Assembly: GCF_014192275.1 (NCBI RefSeq)
Contig: NZ_JACHXR010000005.1
Coordinates: 1 to 64,000, forward strand
Direction of reading: 5' to 3'
DNA length: 64,000 nucleotides
Origin: Halomonas stenophila
GTDB lineage: Bacteria; Pseudomonadota; Gammaproteobacteria; Pseudomonadales; Halomonadaceae
Shown piece by piece: positions 17,897 through 29,646 of the stretch (the stretch's first letter is position 1; each line of letters opens with the position of its first letter). The notes beneath the pieces were generated by a model. The model was not told where the DNA came from. It saw nothing but the letters and a program-made list of their open reading frames with translations, and did not search any database. The translations under genes were made by a program, and so were the position numbers.

Positions 17897-18967
17897 ATGC
17901 TGGTCGTACGTCCCACCCGGCCGGCGGACCTGCCGGCCCTGGAGCGGCTGGCGGGCAGCGCCACGCCGCGCCTGACCAACCTGCCGGCCCATCGGGACCG
18001 CCTCGAGGAGCGCATCGCGCGCTCCCAGCGGGCCTTCGAGGCCGAGGTGGAGTTCCCCGGCGACGAGCACTACACCTTCGTCCTCGAGGACCTGGAGCGT
18101 GGCGAGGTGGTGGGCACCGCCACCGTGCGCGCCCAGGCCGGCGCCCGGGAGGCCTACTATACCTACCGGCAGGAGACCCTCATCCATGCCTCGCAGCAGC
18201 TCGACGTGCGCCGCGAGGTGCAGACCCTGTCGCTGTCCCACGAGGTCTCCGAGGCGAGCCTGCTGTGCGCCTATTCGCTGGATCCCCGCTACCGGGGCAC
18301 CAGCGCCGAGAGCCTGCTGCGCCGGGCCCGGCTGATGTTCATCGCCCAGTACCCGGAGCGTTTCGCCGAGATCCTGGCGATGGCCTTCCCCGGCTACCTG
18401 GACGAGGACGGCGAGTCGCCGTTCTGGAACAGTGTGGGTCGCCACTTCTTCGTGCGCGATTACCAGGAGATCAACTACATCGCCGGGGTGCGCTCGAAGA
18501 GTTTCATCGCCGAGGTGATGCCCCAGTTCCCGCTCTACCTGGCGCTGCTCACGCCCCAGGCCCGGGCCGCCATCGGCCGCGAGCACCCGGATCACGAGTC
18601 GGCCATGAGCGAGATGCTGGCCGAGGGCTTCCTGCGCTCGCGCCACGTCGACATCTTCGATGCCGGCCCGGTGATCAAGGGCGAGCGCGAGCGCCTGCAG
18701 AGCTTCCGCCGCGCCGCCTGGCACCCGGTGCGCATCCGCCCGGCCCACTCGCTGCCGGATGCCGAGCCGGCCCTGGTGGCCAACCAGCGGCTCCACGACT
18801 TCCGCTGCGTGGTGGCGCGCTATGCGCTGTCGCCCACCGGCCAGCTGATGCTGTCGCCGGAGCACGCCGAGCAGCTCGGCGTCGAGGAGGGCCGTGCCGT
18901 GCTGGCCGCGCCGCTCGCCCTGCCGGGCGATGAGCATGATCCGGGCTACGACGAGGGAGAGTTGTAA
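17897..18967 (+). CDS. aruF: Arginine N-succinyltransferase, alpha subunit
   Basis: First of two paralogous AstA-family subunits (AruF/AruG) that together transfer succinyl from succinyl-CoA to the alpha-amino group of arginine, the first AST step. The 356-residue product begins MLVVRPTRPADLPALE, the usual AruF N-terminus, and contains FVLEDLERGEVVGTATV, ESPFWNSVGRHFF and SKSFIAEVMPQFPLY. The ATG at 17897 has GGAGG 7 nt upstream; an in-frame GTG at 17843 overlapping the astC stop would add 18 residues that lack family similarity. The TAA stop overlaps the aruG ATG by one base, as expected for equimolar subunits. Confidence 0.93.
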   Translation: MLVVRPTRPADLPALERLAGSATPRLTNLPAHRDRLEERIARSQRAFEAEVEFPGDEHYTFVLEDLERGEVVGTATVRAQAGAREAYYTYRQETLIHASQQLDVRREVQTLSLSHEVSEASLLCAYSLDPRYRGTSAESLLRRARLMFIAQYPERFAEILAMAFPGYLDEDGESPFWNSVGRHFFVRDYQEINYIAGVRSKSFIAEVMPQFPLYLALLTPQARAAIGREHPDHESAMSEMLAEGFLRSRHVDIFDAGPVIKGERERLQSFRRAAWHPVRIRPAHSLPDAEPALVANQRLHDFRCVVARYALSPTGQLMLSPEHAEQLGVEEGRAVLAAPLALPGDEHDPGYDEGEL

Positions 18968-20013
18968 TGCGCATTCGACCCATTGCCCCGTCCGACCTGG
19001 ACGAGCTGCAGGCGCTGGCTCGGGAAACCGGGGTGGGCTTCACCTCGTTGCCCGACAATCGCGACTTCCTGGCCCACAAGATCGATACGGCGGTGAGCGC
19101 CTTCGCCCAGCGGACCCCGGTGGACCAGCGGCTCTACTTCTTCGTCCTCGAGGACGAGGACACCGGCCGCCTGGCCGGCTGCTGCGCCATCGAGGGGCAG
19201 GTGGGCCGCGAGGTGCCCTTCTACCATTACCGGGTGGGGACCCTGGCCCACTCCTCGGTGCAGCTCGACCTGCACCGCACCATCGACACCCTGTTCCTGA
19301 GCTCGGACCACACCGGGGACGCGGAGGTGGCCTCGCTGTTCCTGCGCCCCGAGTACCGCGGCCGCGATCGCCGCCATGAGCGCAACGGCGCCCTGCTGTC
19401 GATGATGCGCTGGCTGTTCATGGCCGAGTTCCGCGACAGCTTCCCCGACAAGGTGCTGGCGGAGATGCGCGGGGTCTTCGATGCCGAGGGCAAGAGCCCC
19501 TTCTGGGAGTGCCTGGGCAGCCACTTCTTCCCCATGGACTTCGATGAGGCCGACCGGCTCACGGGGTTGGGGCAGAAGAGCTTCATCGGCGAGTTGATGC
19601 CCAAGTTCCCGATCTACACCCCCTTCCTCTCCGAGGAGGCCCGGGCCTGCATCGGCCAGGTCCATGAGCACACCCGGCCGGCCTTGGTGATGCTCAAGAA
19701 GGAGGGCCTGCGCTGGGAAGGGTTCATCGACATCTTCGACGGTGGCCCCACCGTGGAAGCCTATATCGACGACGTGCGTGGCGTGCGGCTGTCGCGGACC
19801 TGTCGAGTGGAGGTCAAGGCCGGCCAGCCGGCGCAGGCCCCGCGCCCGCGCTGGCTGGCCGCCACCACCGGCATGGCCGGCTTCCGTGCGGCCTGGCTGG
19901 GTCGCGGTCCCGACGACGACGGCGTGGTGACCCTGAGCGAGGCCGAGGCGAAGCGCCTCGAGGTCGGCTCGGGCGACACCCTGCGCATTCTGGATACCGA
20001 CGAGGAGGCGTGA
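18967..20013 (+). CDS. aruG: Arginine N-succinyltransferase, beta subunit
   Basis: Second AstA-family subunit, 348 residues. It parallels AruF along its length (MRIRPIAPSDLDELQ, FFVLEDEDTGRLAGCCAIEG, KSPFWECLGSHFFPMDF, QKSFIGELMPKFPIY, DIFDGGPTVEAY), consistent with an old tandem duplication and a heteromeric enzyme. In enterobacteria a single AstA does the job; the two-gene form is the pseudomonad/Halomonas arrangement. It overlaps aruF by 1 nt and astD by 1 nt, so it is tightly coupled with both. Confidence 0.94.
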   Translation: MRIRPIAPSDLDELQALARETGVGFTSLPDNRDFLAHKIDTAVSAFAQRTPVDQRLYFFVLEDEDTGRLAGCCAIEGQVGREVPFYHYRVGTLAHSSVQLDLHRTIDTLFLSSDHTGDAEVASLFLRPEYRGRDRRHERNGALLSMMRWLFMAEFRDSFPDKVLAEMRGVFDAEGKSPFWECLGSHFFPMDFDEADRLTGLGQKSFIGELMPKFPIYTPFLSEEARACIGQVHEHTRPALVMLKKEGLRWEGFIDIFDGGPTVEAYIDDVRGVRLSRTCRVEVKAGQPAQAPRPRWLAATTGMAGFRAAWLGRGPDDDGVVTLSEAEAKRLEVGSGDTLRILDTDEEA

Positions 20014-21482
20014 TGAAGGCGACGCAACGGCTGCTGATCGGCAGCCAATGGCAAGACGGCGAGGCCGAGGGCTTCACCAAGCAGGACCCGGTCTCGGGCG
20101 ACACGCTGTGGCAGGGCAACGCCGCCTCCGAGGCCCAGATGGGCGCCGCCGTGGACGCGGCCCGGACCGCCTTCCCGGCCTGGGCGCGCCAGCCCTTCGC
20201 CGAGCGTCAGGCGCTGGTCGAGCGCTTCCGCGAGGTGCTGGAGCGCCATCGCGAGGACCTGGCCACGGCCATCGCCGCCGAAACCGGCAAGCCGCTCTGG
20301 GAGGCCCGCACCGAGGTCGGTGCGATGATCGGCAAGGTGGCGATCTCCATCCGCGCCTACCAGGAGCGCACCGGCGAGCGCGAGCGCGACCTGGGCGAGA
20401 CCCGGGCGGTGCTGCGCCACCGCCCCCATGGCGTGATGGGGGTGTTCGGCCCCTACAACTTCCCCGGCCACCTGCCCAACGGGCACATGGTGCCGGCGCT
20501 GCTGGCCGGCAACACCGTGGTCTTCAAGCCCAGCGAGCAGACCCCGCTGACCGCCGACCTGACCCTGCAGTGCTGGCGCGAGGCGGGCCTGCCCGAAGGC
20601 GTGATCAACCTGGTGCAGGGGGCCGCCCCGGTGGGCCAGGCGCTGTCCGGCCATCCCGACATCGACGGCCTGCTGTTCACCGGCAGCGCCAAGGTCGGCG
20701 GCCTGTTGCATCGCCAGTTCGCCGGCCAGCTCGACAAGATCCTGGCCCTCGAGCTCGGCGGCAACAACCCGCTGGTGATCAAGGACGTGCCCGACCAGGA
20801 TGCCGCCGTGCTGACCATCCTGCAGTCGGCCTTCCTGTCCGGCGGCCAGCGCTGCACCTGTGCGCGCCGCTTGATCGTGCCGGAAGGCCAGGTGGGCGAC
20901 CATCTGCTGGACGCCCTGTCCGACGCCATCGCTCAGCTGCGCGTGGCCGGCCAGTTCAGCGAGGAGGCCCCCTTCTACGGCGGCCTGGTGAGCGTGGCGG
21001 CCGCCGACGGTCTGCTCGCGGCCCAGGACGACCTCGAGGCCCGGGGCGGCGTCGTGCTGTCGCGCATGGAGCGCCTGGAGGAGGGCACCAGCCTGCTGTC
21101 GCCGTCGCTGATCGATGTCACCGGCCTGGAGATTCCCGACGAGGAGCACTTCGGCCCGCTGCTCAAGGTCCATCGCTACCGCGACTGGGACGAGGCCCTG
21201 CGGCTCGCCAACGACACCCGCTACGGCCTCTCCGCCGGCCTGATCGGCGGCGAGCAGGCCGACTGGGATGACTTCCTGCTGCGCATCCGCGCCGGCATCG
21301 TCAACTGGAACCGCCAGACCACCGGTGCCTCCGGCGACGCGCCCTTCGGCGGCGTGGGCGACAGCGGCAACCACCGCCCAAGCGCCTACTACGCCGCCGA
21401 CTACTGCGCCTATCCGGTGGCCTCCATGGAGAGCGAGGACCTGCACCTGCCCGACCAACTGCCGCCGGGGGTGCACCTGTGA
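20013..21482 (+). CDS. astD: Succinylglutamate semialdehyde dehydrogenase
   Basis: NAD-dependent aldehyde dehydrogenase that oxidises N-succinylglutamate 5-semialdehyde to succinylglutamate. Family motifs are complete: the cofactor segment [25 protein letters not shown], the general-base glutamate in [11 protein letters not shown] and the nucleophile Cys281 in [11 protein letters not shown]. The length of 489 residues is normal. I place the start at ATG 20013, which overlaps the aruG stop by one base with GGAGG four bases upstream; a GTG at 20010 is the alternative. The stop overlaps the astB start by 4 nt. Confidence 0.95.
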   Translation: MKATQRLLIGSQWQDGEAEGFTKQDPVSGDTLWQGNAASEAQMGAAVDAARTAFPAWARQPFAERQALVERFREVLERHREDLATAIAAETGKPLWEARTEVGAMIGKVAISIRAYQERTGERERDLGETRAVLRHRPHGVMGVFGPYNFPGHLPNGHMVPALLAGNTVVFKPSEQTPLTADLTLQCWREAGLPEGVINLVQGAAPVGQALSGHPDIDGLLFTGSAKVGGLLHRQFAGQLDKILALELGGNNPLVIKDVPDQDAAVLTILQSAFLSGGQRCTCARRLIVPEGQVGDHLLDALSDAIAQLRVAGQFSEEAPFYGGLVSVAAADGLLAAQDDLEARGGVVLSRMERLEEGTSLLSPSLIDVTGLEIPDEEHFGPLLKVHRYRDWDEALRLANDTRYGLSAGLIGGEQADWDDFLLRIRAGIVNWNRQTTGASGDAPFGGVGDSGNHRPSAYYAADYCAYPVASMESEDLHLPDQLPPGVHL

Positions 21483-22834
21483 GCCACGAATCGAACCCGA
21501 AGGTGCGCGAGGTCAACTTCGACGGCCTGGTCGGGCCGACCCACAACTTCTCGGGCCTGGCCCACGGCAACGTGGCCTCCATGACCCACGAGGGCCTGGT
21601 CGCCAACCCCCGGGAGGCCGCGCTGCAGGGCCTCGAGAAGATGAAGTCGCTGATGGACGCCGGCTACGCCCAGGGTGTGCTGCCGCCCCAGCAGCGGCCG
21701 GACCTGGGCGCCCTGCGCGCCCTGGGCTTCACCGGCAGCGACACCCAGGTGCTGTCCCGGGCCGCCAGCGAGGCGCCCCAGCTGCTGCGAGCGGTGTGCT
21801 CCGCCTCCAGCATGTGGACCGCCAATGCCGGCACGGTCACGCCGAGCGTGGATGTTCCCGACCGCCGGGTCCACTTCACGCCCGCCAACCTGCAGTCCAG
21901 CTTCCATCGCTACCTGGAACCGGCGACCACCGGCCGGGTGCTGGCATCGATCTTCCGCGACGAGCGCCACTTCGCCCATCATCCGGTGCTCCCGGCCACC
22001 CCGGCCTTCTCCGACGAGGGCGCGGCCAACCACACCCGGCTGTGCGGCGACCACGGCGAATCAGGGGTGCACCTGTTCGTCTACGGCCGTCAGGCCTTCG
22101 GCGGCGACGGCATCGAACCCCGGCGCTACCCCGCACGACAGACCCTCGAGGCCAGCCAGGCGGTGGCCCGCCAGCATGGCCTCTCCGCGGCGCAGACGGT
22201 GTTCGCCCAGCAGCATCCCGAGGCCATCGACGCCGGCGTCTTCCACAACGACGTCATCGCGGTGGGCAACGGCCCGGTGCTGCTCTACCACGAGATGGCC
22301 TTCCGCGACGAGCAGGGCACCCTGGACGCGCTGCGCGCCAGGATGGCCACGCCCTTGATCCCGGTGCGGGTGCCCGTCGAGGCGGTGAGCCTGGACGATG
22401 CCGTGGCCTCCTACCTGTTCAACTCCCAACTGCTCAGCAATCCCGACGGCACCATGACCCTGGTGGTGCCGGGGGAGTGCCAGGAGCGCGAAGCGGTGTG
22501 GCGCTGCCTGCAGGATCACCTGCTGGCGGGCCACAACCCCATCGCCGAGGTGGTGGTCAAGGACGTCAAGCAGAGCATGCGCAACGGCGGCGGCCCGGCC
22601 TGCCTGCGGCTGCGCGTGGCGCTGTCCGCGGCGGAGCGGGCCGCGCTCTCCGGCCGGGTGCTGCTGGACGACGCCCTGCATGGTGAGCTCACCGCCTGGG
22701 TCGAGCGCCATTATCGCGACCGCCTGGCCCCGGCCGACCTGGCCGACCCCCAACTGGCCCATGAGACGCTCACTGCGCTGGACGAGCTGACCCGACTCCT
22801 CAAGCTGGGCAGCGTCTATCCCTTCCAGCGGTAA
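21479..22834 (+). CDS. astB: N-succinylarginine dihydrolase
   Basis: Hydrolyses N2-succinylarginine to succinylornithine, CO2 and two ammonia, the second AST step. It is a member of the amidinotransferase (beta/alpha propeller) fold, 451 residues as expected. The catalytic triad is visible: Glu180 in [12 protein letters not shown], His256 in [12 protein letters not shown] and Cys375 in [16 protein letters not shown]; the N-terminal [11 protein letters not shown] is diagnostic. Translation starts at GTG 21479 overlapping the astD stop (GTGA). The order is unusual for enterobacteria (astCADBE), and no astE follows: the operon ends here at a Rho-independent terminator. Confidence 0.96.
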   Translation: MSHESNPKVREVNFDGLVGPTHNFSGLAHGNVASMTHEGLVANPREAALQGLEKMKSLMDAGYAQGVLPPQQRPDLGALRALGFTGSDTQVLSRAASEAPQLLRAVCSASSMWTANAGTVTPSVDVPDRRVHFTPANLQSSFHRYLEPATTGRVLASIFRDERHFAHHPVLPATPAFSDEGAANHTRLCGDHGESGVHLFVYGRQAFGGDGIEPRRYPARQTLEASQAVARQHGLSAAQTVFAQQHPEAIDAGVFHNDVIAVGNGPVLLYHEMAFRDEQGTLDALRARMATPLIPVRVPVEAVSLDDAVASYLFNSQLLSNPDGTMTLVVPGECQEREAVWRCLQDHLLAGHNPIAEVVVKDVKQSMRNGGGPACLRLRVALSAAERAALSGRVLLDDALHGELTAWVERHYRDRLAPADLADPQLAHETLTALDELTRLLKLGSVYPFQR

Positions 22835-22864
22835 CGCTGTCGCCTGCTCTGAGGCTCTCTCGTT

Positions 22865-22889
22865 GCCCCGCCGTTCGGTGGGGCTTTTT
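22865..22889 (+). terminator. Rho-independent terminator of the ast operon
   Basis: An 8-bp stem GCCCCGCC/GGTGGGGC (one G-T pair) with a GTTC loop is followed directly by TTTTT. It begins 31 nt after the astB stop, so the operon really ends without astE. Confidence 0.88.
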
Positions 22890-22974
22890 CGATTCGGGGC
22901 CGGGACGGGGCTCGGCGCGGGGGCCGGAGGCGGTTATGCTGGTGGCAGCCGATTCACTGCCAAAGGAGGCCTCC

Positions 22975-23895
<921 letters not shown>

Positions 23896-23896
23896 A

Positions 23897-25093
23897 ATGG
23901 CCAGTGATCAAGGGGGACTCGACACCCCGGCGATGCCGGGCGCGATGGAGGCGCGCGAGTCGGAGGACGCTGCCGCGGCTCCCGGCTCGCCGCGCGTCGA
24001 CTATCGCGAGGCCATCGAGCGGCGCGGCTTCGTCGCCGACGCCGCCCAGTGGCGGGCGGTCGAGGCGCTGGAGGCGACCTTCCAGGCCCTGGCGAGGGGC
24101 GACGAGGCGGTACCCGGCGTCTACCTGTGGGGCTCGGTGGGCCGCGGCAAGACCTGGCTGATGGATCGTTTCCATCGCGCCCTGACGGTGCCGGCCAGGC
24201 GCCAGCACTTCCATCACTTCATGCGCTGGCTGCATCGACGGCAGTTCCAGCTCTCGGGCACCCCCGATCCGCTGCGCCGCCTGGCCGCCGAGCTCGCCGC
24301 GGAGGTCCGGGTGCTGTGCCTGGACGAGCTCTTCGTCAGCGACATCGCCGACGCCATGCTGCTGGGTCGCCTGCTGGGCGCGCTCTTCGAGGAGGGGGTG
24401 GTGCTGGTCGTCACCTCCAACCAGGCGCCGGAGCAGCTCTACGCCGACGGCTTCAACCGGGAACGCTTCCTGCCGGCGATCGACGCGATCGTCCGCCATA
24501 TGGGAGTGGTGCACCTGGACGGCGACGAGGACCATCGCCGCCATCCCGGCCTTGGCCTGCGCCGCTACTGGGTGCATGAGCCGGGGCAGCCCTCCGCCCT
24601 GGCCGAGGTCTTCGCGCGGCTCAGCGACGGCCAGGCGAGGGACGGCTCGCCGGTCGAGCTGGGACACCGCGCCATTGCGGTGGAGGCATGCAGCGATGAG
24701 GTGCTGTGGTGCCGCTTCGCGGCGCTGTGCGAGCAGCCGCTCTCGGCGCTGGACTTCATCGGCCTCTGCGACCGCTTCCGCCATGTGCTGATCGGCGAGG
24801 TCCCGCGCCTCGACGCGGGCCTGCCCGACCGCGACATCGCCCGGGGCACCGAGGATGCCAGCGCCCGGGTCGCCGCCGGCGATCGCGAACTGCCGGCGCT
24901 GACCCGCCAGGACGATGGGGTGCGGCGTTTCATCGCCCTGGTCGACGAATGCTACGACCGCGGCGTGCCGCTCTACCTCGAGGCCCGCGTGCCCCTCGAG
25001 TCGCTGTATCGCGATGGCCACCTGGCCTTTCCCTTCCGCCGCACCCTGAGTCGGCTGCGCGAGATGCAGCTAGCGCGCTTCGGGGGCGGCTGA
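23897..25093 (+). CDS. zapE: Cell division ATPase ZapE (AFG1-like)
   Basis: A 398-residue AFG1/ZapE-family P-loop ATPase. Walker A is LWGSVGRGKTWLMD (near residues 74-87), Walker B is RVLCLDELFVSDIADA, and the conserved VLVVTSNQAPEQLYADG and the C-terminal FRRTLSRLREMQ are present. E. coli ZapE associates with the Z-ring and destabilises FtsZ polymers during late division and under stress. The N-terminal 35 residues are Ala/Glu-rich and poorly conserved, and the start is placed at the first ATG after the DUF808 stop without a strong ribosome binding site, so the true start could be slightly later. Confidence 0.92.
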   Translation: MASDQGGLDTPAMPGAMEARESEDAAAAPGSPRVDYREAIERRGFVADAAQWRAVEALEATFQALARGDEAVPGVYLWGSVGRGKTWLMDRFHRALTVPARRQHFHHFMRWLHRRQFQLSGTPDPLRRLAAELAAEVRVLCLDELFVSDIADAMLLGRLLGALFEEGVVLVVTSNQAPEQLYADGFNRERFLPAIDAIVRHMGVVHLDGDEDHRRHPGLGLRRYWVHEPGQPSALAEVFARLSDGQARDGSPVELGHRAIAVEACSDEVLWCRFAALCEQPLSALDFIGLCDRFRHVLIGEVPRLDAGLPDRDIARGTEDASARVAAGDRELPALTRQDDGVRRFIALVDECYDRGVPLYLEARVPLESLYRDGHLAFPFRRTLSRLREMQLARFGGG

Positions 25094-25111
25094 CGGCCGC
25101 CCCGATCGGTG

Positions 25112-25645
<534 letters not shown>

Positions 25646-25680
25646 CTACGCCCCGCCCATACGCCACCCCCGCTCCCCCC

Positions 25681-25690
25681 GGGGAGGAGG
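25681..25690 (+). promoter_or_regulatory. MalT box upstream of malE
   Basis: GGGGAGGAGG matches the E. coli MalT box consensus GGGGA(G/T)GAGG exactly. It lies 117 nt before the malE start and a malT homologue is in the same window. No convincing -35 follows, as is usual at MalT-activated promoters. The remaining sequence of 25604-25806 shows no gene. Confidence 0.6.
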
Positions 25691-25806
25691 AAGCCCCGCC
25701 CCGGATTGACCAGGCTAGGCGCTACCGGCATCCCGTGCCGCCTGCGCGATACGGGGTGACGCCACAACAACACAACACGCCACGACAACACCCGAGGTAG
25801 CGACCC

Positions 25807-27003
25807 ATGACCCGACGCCACGCCTTCCTCACCCCGCTGCTGGCCGCCACCCTGAGCGCCGGCGCCGCCCTCCCGGCGATGGCCTTCGAGGACGACCGCC
25901 TGACCATCTGGATCGGCGACAACAAGGGCCCCCAGGGCATCCGCGAGGTGGCCGAGCGGTTCACGGCCGACACCGGCATCGCCATCGACATCGTCCACCC
26001 CGACGACATGACCAACCGCTTCCAGCAGGCCGCCGGCAGCGGCCAGGGGCCGGACATCGTGATCTTCGCCCACGACCGCATGGGCGAGTGGGCCCAGAGC
26101 GGCCTGCTCAAGGCCGTCGCGCCCTCCGACAGCTACCGTGAACGCTACTTCGACTTCACCTGGGACGCCGTCGAGTGGAACGGCGAGACCTACGGCTATC
26201 CCATCTCGGTGGAGTCGCTGGGCCTGATCTACAACAAGGCCCTGGTGGAGACACCCCCCGAGAGCTTCGCCGACCTCGCCGCGCTCGACGCCGAGCTCGA
26301 GCAGGAGGGCAAGAAGGCGATCCTCTTCAACTATGGCGAACCCTACTTCAGCTGGCCGTTGCTGGCGGCCAATGGCGGCTACCCCTTCCAGCGCACCGAG
26401 GAGGGTTATGAGATCGGCGATATCGGGGTCAACAACGCCGGGGCCATGGAAGGGGCACGCCTGCTGCGTGAGTTGATCGAGAGCGGTATGCTGCCCGAGG
26501 GCACCGACTACAGCGTCACCGATACGCGGTTCAACAAGGGCGAGGTGGCCACCATGATCAGCGGTCCCTGGGCCTGGAGCAACCTGGAGAAGAGCGGCAT
26601 CGACTTCGGCGTGGCGCTGCTGCCCAGGGTCGGCGACGAGCGGGCCAAGCCGATGTTCGGGGTGATGGCCGCGATGATCAACTCGGCCTCGCCCAACGAC
26701 TTCCTGGCCACCGAGTTCCTCGAGAGCTACCTGCTCGAGGAGCAGGGCCTGCGCACCTTCAACGGCGATGGTTCGCTGGGCGCCATGGCCCACAAGGCCT
26801 ACCAGCAGGACCTGGAGAGCGATCCGCGGATCGCCGCGACCCTGGCCAATGCCGAGATCGGCGAGCCGATGCCGAACATTCCCGAAATGGGCGCCTTCTG
26901 GTCGGCCATGGGGCCGGCGCTGGAGAACATCGGCAGCGGCCGACAGGCCCCCGAGCCGGCACTGGATGCCGCCGCCGAGCGCATCCGCAACGCCATCGAG
27001 TGA
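25807..27003 (+). CDS. malE: Maltose/maltodextrin-binding protein
   Basis: Periplasmic solute-binding protein of the maltose ABC importer, 398 residues (E. coli MalE 396). A signal peptide (LLAATLSAGAALPAMAFE) is followed by the MalE-type mature start DDRLTIWIGDNKGPQGIREVAERF and by GPDIVIFAHDRMGEWAQSGLL, YGYPISVESLGLIYNK, TMISGPWAWSNLEKSGIDFGV and the C-terminal PEPALDAAAERI. Aromatic residues known to line the sugar cleft in MalE (WAWSN, and the Trp near EWNGETYGYP) are kept. It heads malEFG under a MalT box, and a strong hairpin separates it from malF. Confidence 0.95.
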   Translation: MTRRHAFLTPLLAATLSAGAALPAMAFEDDRLTIWIGDNKGPQGIREVAERFTADTGIAIDIVHPDDMTNRFQQAAGSGQGPDIVIFAHDRMGEWAQSGLLKAVAPSDSYRERYFDFTWDAVEWNGETYGYPISVESLGLIYNKALVETPPESFADLAALDAELEQEGKKAILFNYGEPYFSWPLLAANGGYPFQRTEEGYEIGDIGVNNAGAMEGARLLRELIESGMLPEGTDYSVTDTRFNKGEVATMISGPWAWSNLEKSGIDFGVALLPRVGDERAKPMFGVMAAMINSASPNDFLATEFLESYLLEEQGLRTFNGDGSLGAMAHKAYQQDLESDPRIAATLANAEIGEPMPNIPEMGAFWSAMGPALENIGSGRQAPEPALDAAAERIRNAIE

Positions 27004-27026
27004 TGCTCCCCTTCCCGTGTCCATGA

Positions 27027-27060
27027 CCCCGGCCGGCGGTGAACCACCGCCAGGCCGGGG
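27027..27060 (+). repeat. Hairpin in the malE-malF gap
   Basis: CCCCGGCC pairs with GGCCGGGG and, inside it, GGCGGTG pairs with CACCGCC around an AAC loop, with a single bulged A. The resulting 15-bp stem sits between the malE stop and the malF start, where E. coli has REP elements that stabilise malE mRNA and lower malF expression. No T-run follows. Confidence 0.7.
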
Positions 27061-27078
27061 CAGACCGCAGGTGACCCC

Positions 27079-28653
27079 ATGTTTGTGACCAATGCTTCGC
27101 GCGGCTTGCCGCGCCATCGCTCCCGCTACCCCGCCGAGCGCTACACCCGCTGGGCGCTGCGCGCCCTGACCGCACTGCTGGTGCTGGCCACGCTATGGCT
27201 GGTGGTGGCCTTCCACCTGCGCGGCCAGTGGATGTTCTCGCTGCTGTTCCTGGTGCTGGGGGGCAGCCTGGCGATCGTGTTCGGCAAGCGTGAGCTGATG
27301 AGTCATCGCTACATCTTCCCGGCACTGGCCGGGATGGGCGTGTTCGTGATCTTCCCGCTGGTCTATACCATCGGCATCAGCTTCAGCAACTACAGCTCGA
27401 GCAACCTGCTCAGCGAGGAGCGGGTGCGGGCCCAGTTCCTCGGCCAGACCTACCAGGCCGAGGGACAGGCCTTCGACTTCCAACTGGTCCGTGAGGGCAA
27501 TCGGACGCGCCTCTATCTGGAGGCCAAGGGCGCCGGCGACCTGGAGGGCGCGCGGCAACTGGTGTCCAGGCCGCTGGCGCACGCCGAGGCAGGGCAACCC
27601 CTGGCGGTCGAGCCGGCCCAGGCGGCCCCGTCGGGCGAGGCGCTGGGCATCCGCGAGGTGATCGCCCTGCGCGATGCCCTCGAGGCCCTGACCCTGGTGA
27701 CGCCGGACGGCACCGAGCTCAAGATGTCCGGCCTGCGCAGCTTCGCGCCGATGCTGCCGCGCTTTGCCGAGAACCCCGACGGCAGCCTGACCGACCGGCG
27801 CGACGGCGGCATCCTGACGCCCGACCACGAGCACGGCTTCTTCGTCACCGAGGACGGCGAGCGGCTCACCCCCGGCTGGCCGGTGGCGGTGGGCCTGGAC
27901 AACTACACCAGTATCTTCACCGACCCGGACATTCGCGGGCCCTTCCTGCAGATCTTCGTCTGGACCTTTGTCTTCGCCGGGCTGACGGTGGTGTTCACCC
28001 TGGCGGTGGGCTTCGTGCTGGCGTCGCTGCTGCAGTGGGAGCATCTGCGCGGCAAGGCCCTCTACCGCACCCTGCTGATCCTGCCCTATGCGGTGCCGGC
28101 CTTCATCTCGATCCTGATCTTCAAGGGCATGTTCAACCAGAACTACGGGGAGATAAACCTGATCCTCGAGAACCTGTTCGGCATCAGCCCCGACTGGTTC
28201 ACCGATCCGGCGCTGGCTCGCACCATGCTGCTGATCGTCAACACCTGGCTGGGCTATCCCTACATGCTGCTGCTGTGCATGGGGCTGATCCAGTCGATCC
28301 CCCGCGACCTCTTCGAGGCCTCGGCGGTGGACGGCGGCGGGCCGCTGACCAACGTGTTCAGGATCACCCTGCCGCTGATCCTCAAGCCGCTGACGCCGTT
28401 GCTGATCGCCGCCTTCGCCTTCAACTTCAACAACTTCGTGCTGATCGCCCTGCTCACCGAAGGGAGCCCGGACATCCTCGGCGCGAGCACGCCGGCGGGC
28501 ACCACCGACCTGCTGGTCAGCTACACCTACCGCATCGCCTTCCAGGATGCCGGCCAGAACTTCGGCCTGGCGGCGGCCATCGCCACCCTGATCTTCCTGC
28601 TGGTGGTCGGCCTCTCGGCGCTCAACCTGCGCCTGTCCAAGGTCAAGGTCTAA
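27079..28653 (+). CDS. malF: Maltose ABC transporter permease MalF
   Basis: Inner-membrane permease of the maltose importer, 524 residues (E. coli MalF 514). It has the MalF-specific layout: two N-terminal helices, a third helix ([20 protein letters not shown]), a large periplasmic P2 loop of about 180 residues (from [16 protein letters not shown]) that contacts MalE, then the five-helix permease core with the EAA loop [20 protein letters not shown]. The AGGTGA before the ATG is a fair ribosome binding site. It is followed 13 nt later by malG. Confidence 0.95.
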   Translation: MFVTNASRGLPRHRSRYPAERYTRWALRALTALLVLATLWLVVAFHLRGQWMFSLLFLVLGGSLAIVFGKRELMSHRYIFPALAGMGVFVIFPLVYTIGISFSNYSSSNLLSEERVRAQFLGQTYQAEGQAFDFQLVREGNRTRLYLEAKGAGDLEGARQLVSRPLAHAEAGQPLAVEPAQAAPSGEALGIREVIALRDALEALTLVTPDGTELKMSGLRSFAPMLPRFAENPDGSLTDRRDGGILTPDHEHGFFVTEDGERLTPGWPVAVGLDNYTSIFTDPDIRGPFLQIFVWTFVFAGLTVVFTLAVGFVLASLLQWEHLRGKALYRTLLILPYAVPAFISILIFKGMFNQNYGEINLILENLFGISPDWFTDPALARTMLLIVNTWLGYPYMLLLCMGLIQSIPRDLFEASAVDGGGPLTNVFRITLPLILKPLTPLLIAAFAFNFNNFVLIALLTEGSPDILGASTPAGTTDLLVSYTYRIAFQDAGQNFGLAAAIATLIFLLVVGLSALNLRLSKVKV

Positions 28654-28666
28654 GAGGAGTCGTCTC

Positions 28667-29557
28667 ATGGCCATGGTTCAACCCCGTTCCATCCGCGCCC
28701 GCAAGCTGGGCGCCCATCTGGCGCTGCTGGGCTTCGTCGCCATGGTGGTGTTCCCGTTGCTGCTGGTGATCTCGATCTCCTTCCGCGAGGGCAACTTCGC
28801 CACCGGCAGCCTGATCCCCGAGCGCTTCTCGCTCGAGCATTGGGCGCTGGCCTTCGGCATCCCCTGGGAGCGAGCCGACGGCAGCGTCGTCCAGCCGCCG
28901 TTCCCGGTGCTGCTATGGCTGTGGAACTCGATCAAGGTGGCGGTGGTGTCCTCGTTGATGATCCTGGCGCTCTCCACCACCAGCGCCTATGCCTTCGCGC
29001 GGATGCGCTTCAAGGGCAAGGCGCCGATCCTCAAGGGCATGCTGATCTTCCAGATGTTCCCGGCGGTCCTCTCGCTGGTGGCCCTCTACGCGCTGTTCGA
29101 TCGCCTGGGGCAACTGGTCCCGTGGCTGGGCATCAATACCCATGGCGCGCTGATCCTGGCCTCGCTGGGCGCGGTGGCGCTGCATATCTGGACGATCAAG
29201 GGCTACTTCGAGTCCATCGACGGCTCGCTGGAGGAGGCGGCGATGGTCGACGGCGCCAGCACCTGGCAGGCCTTCCGGCATATCCTGCTGCCGCTGTCGG
29301 TGCCGATCCTGGTGGTGGTGTTCATCCTCGCCTTCATCATGTCGATCATGGAATACCCGATGGCCTCGGTGCTGCTGCTCGACGAGGACAAGCTGACCCT
29401 GGCCGTCGGCGCCCAGCAGTACCTCGCCGAGCACAACCAGCGCTGGGGCGACTTCGCCGCCGCCGCGGTGCTCTCGGGACTGCCCATCACCCTGGTCTTC
29501 CTGTTCTGCCAGCGCTGGATCGTCGGCGGGCTGACCTCGGGAGGCGTCAAGGGCTGA
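28667..29557 (+). CDS. malG: Maltose ABC transporter permease MalG
   Basis: Second permease subunit, 296 residues, the same length as E. coli MalG. Six helices are visible and the EAA loop that docks the ATPase reads [19 protein letters not shown]. The C-terminus ([14 protein letters not shown]) is the canonical MalG tail that reaches into the MalK interface. AGAGGAG precedes the ATG. The ATPase subunit is not next door: it lies 18 kb away at 47837-48952 on the opposite strand. Confidence 0.96.
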   Translation: MAMVQPRSIRARKLGAHLALLGFVAMVVFPLLLVISISFREGNFATGSLIPERFSLEHWALAFGIPWERADGSVVQPPFPVLLWLWNSIKVAVVSSLMILALSTTSAYAFARMRFKGKAPILKGMLIFQMFPAVLSLVALYALFDRLGQLVPWLGINTHGALILASLGAVALHIWTIKGYFESIDGSLEEAAMVDGASTWQAFRHILLPLSVPILVVVFILAFIMSIMEYPMASVLLLDEDKLTLAVGAQQYLAEHNQRWGDFAAAAVLSGLPITLVFLFCQRWIVGGLTSGGVKG

Positions 29558-29602
29558 GTCGTCTCGATCCCTGCTTCCTCGTCCCTTCCGGGACTCTCGC
29601 TT

Positions 29603-29628
29603 CCCCGGCCTCGCGCCGGGGTTTTTTT
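29603..29628 (+). terminator. Rho-independent terminator of malEFG
   Basis: CCCCGGC/GCCGGGG stem with a CTCGC loop is followed by seven T residues, 45 nt after malG. A smaller hairpin GTCCC-TTCC-GGGAC precedes it at 29581-29594. The terminator separates malEFG from the convergent isomerase gene. Confidence 0.93.
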
Positions 29629-29646
29629 ATGTCTGGTGCCGGGACC

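Noticed and set aside
22835..22974. Hidden astE fragment after astB
   Set aside because: The 140-nt gap holds a terminator and no desuccinylase-like sequence; the next gene is DUF808.
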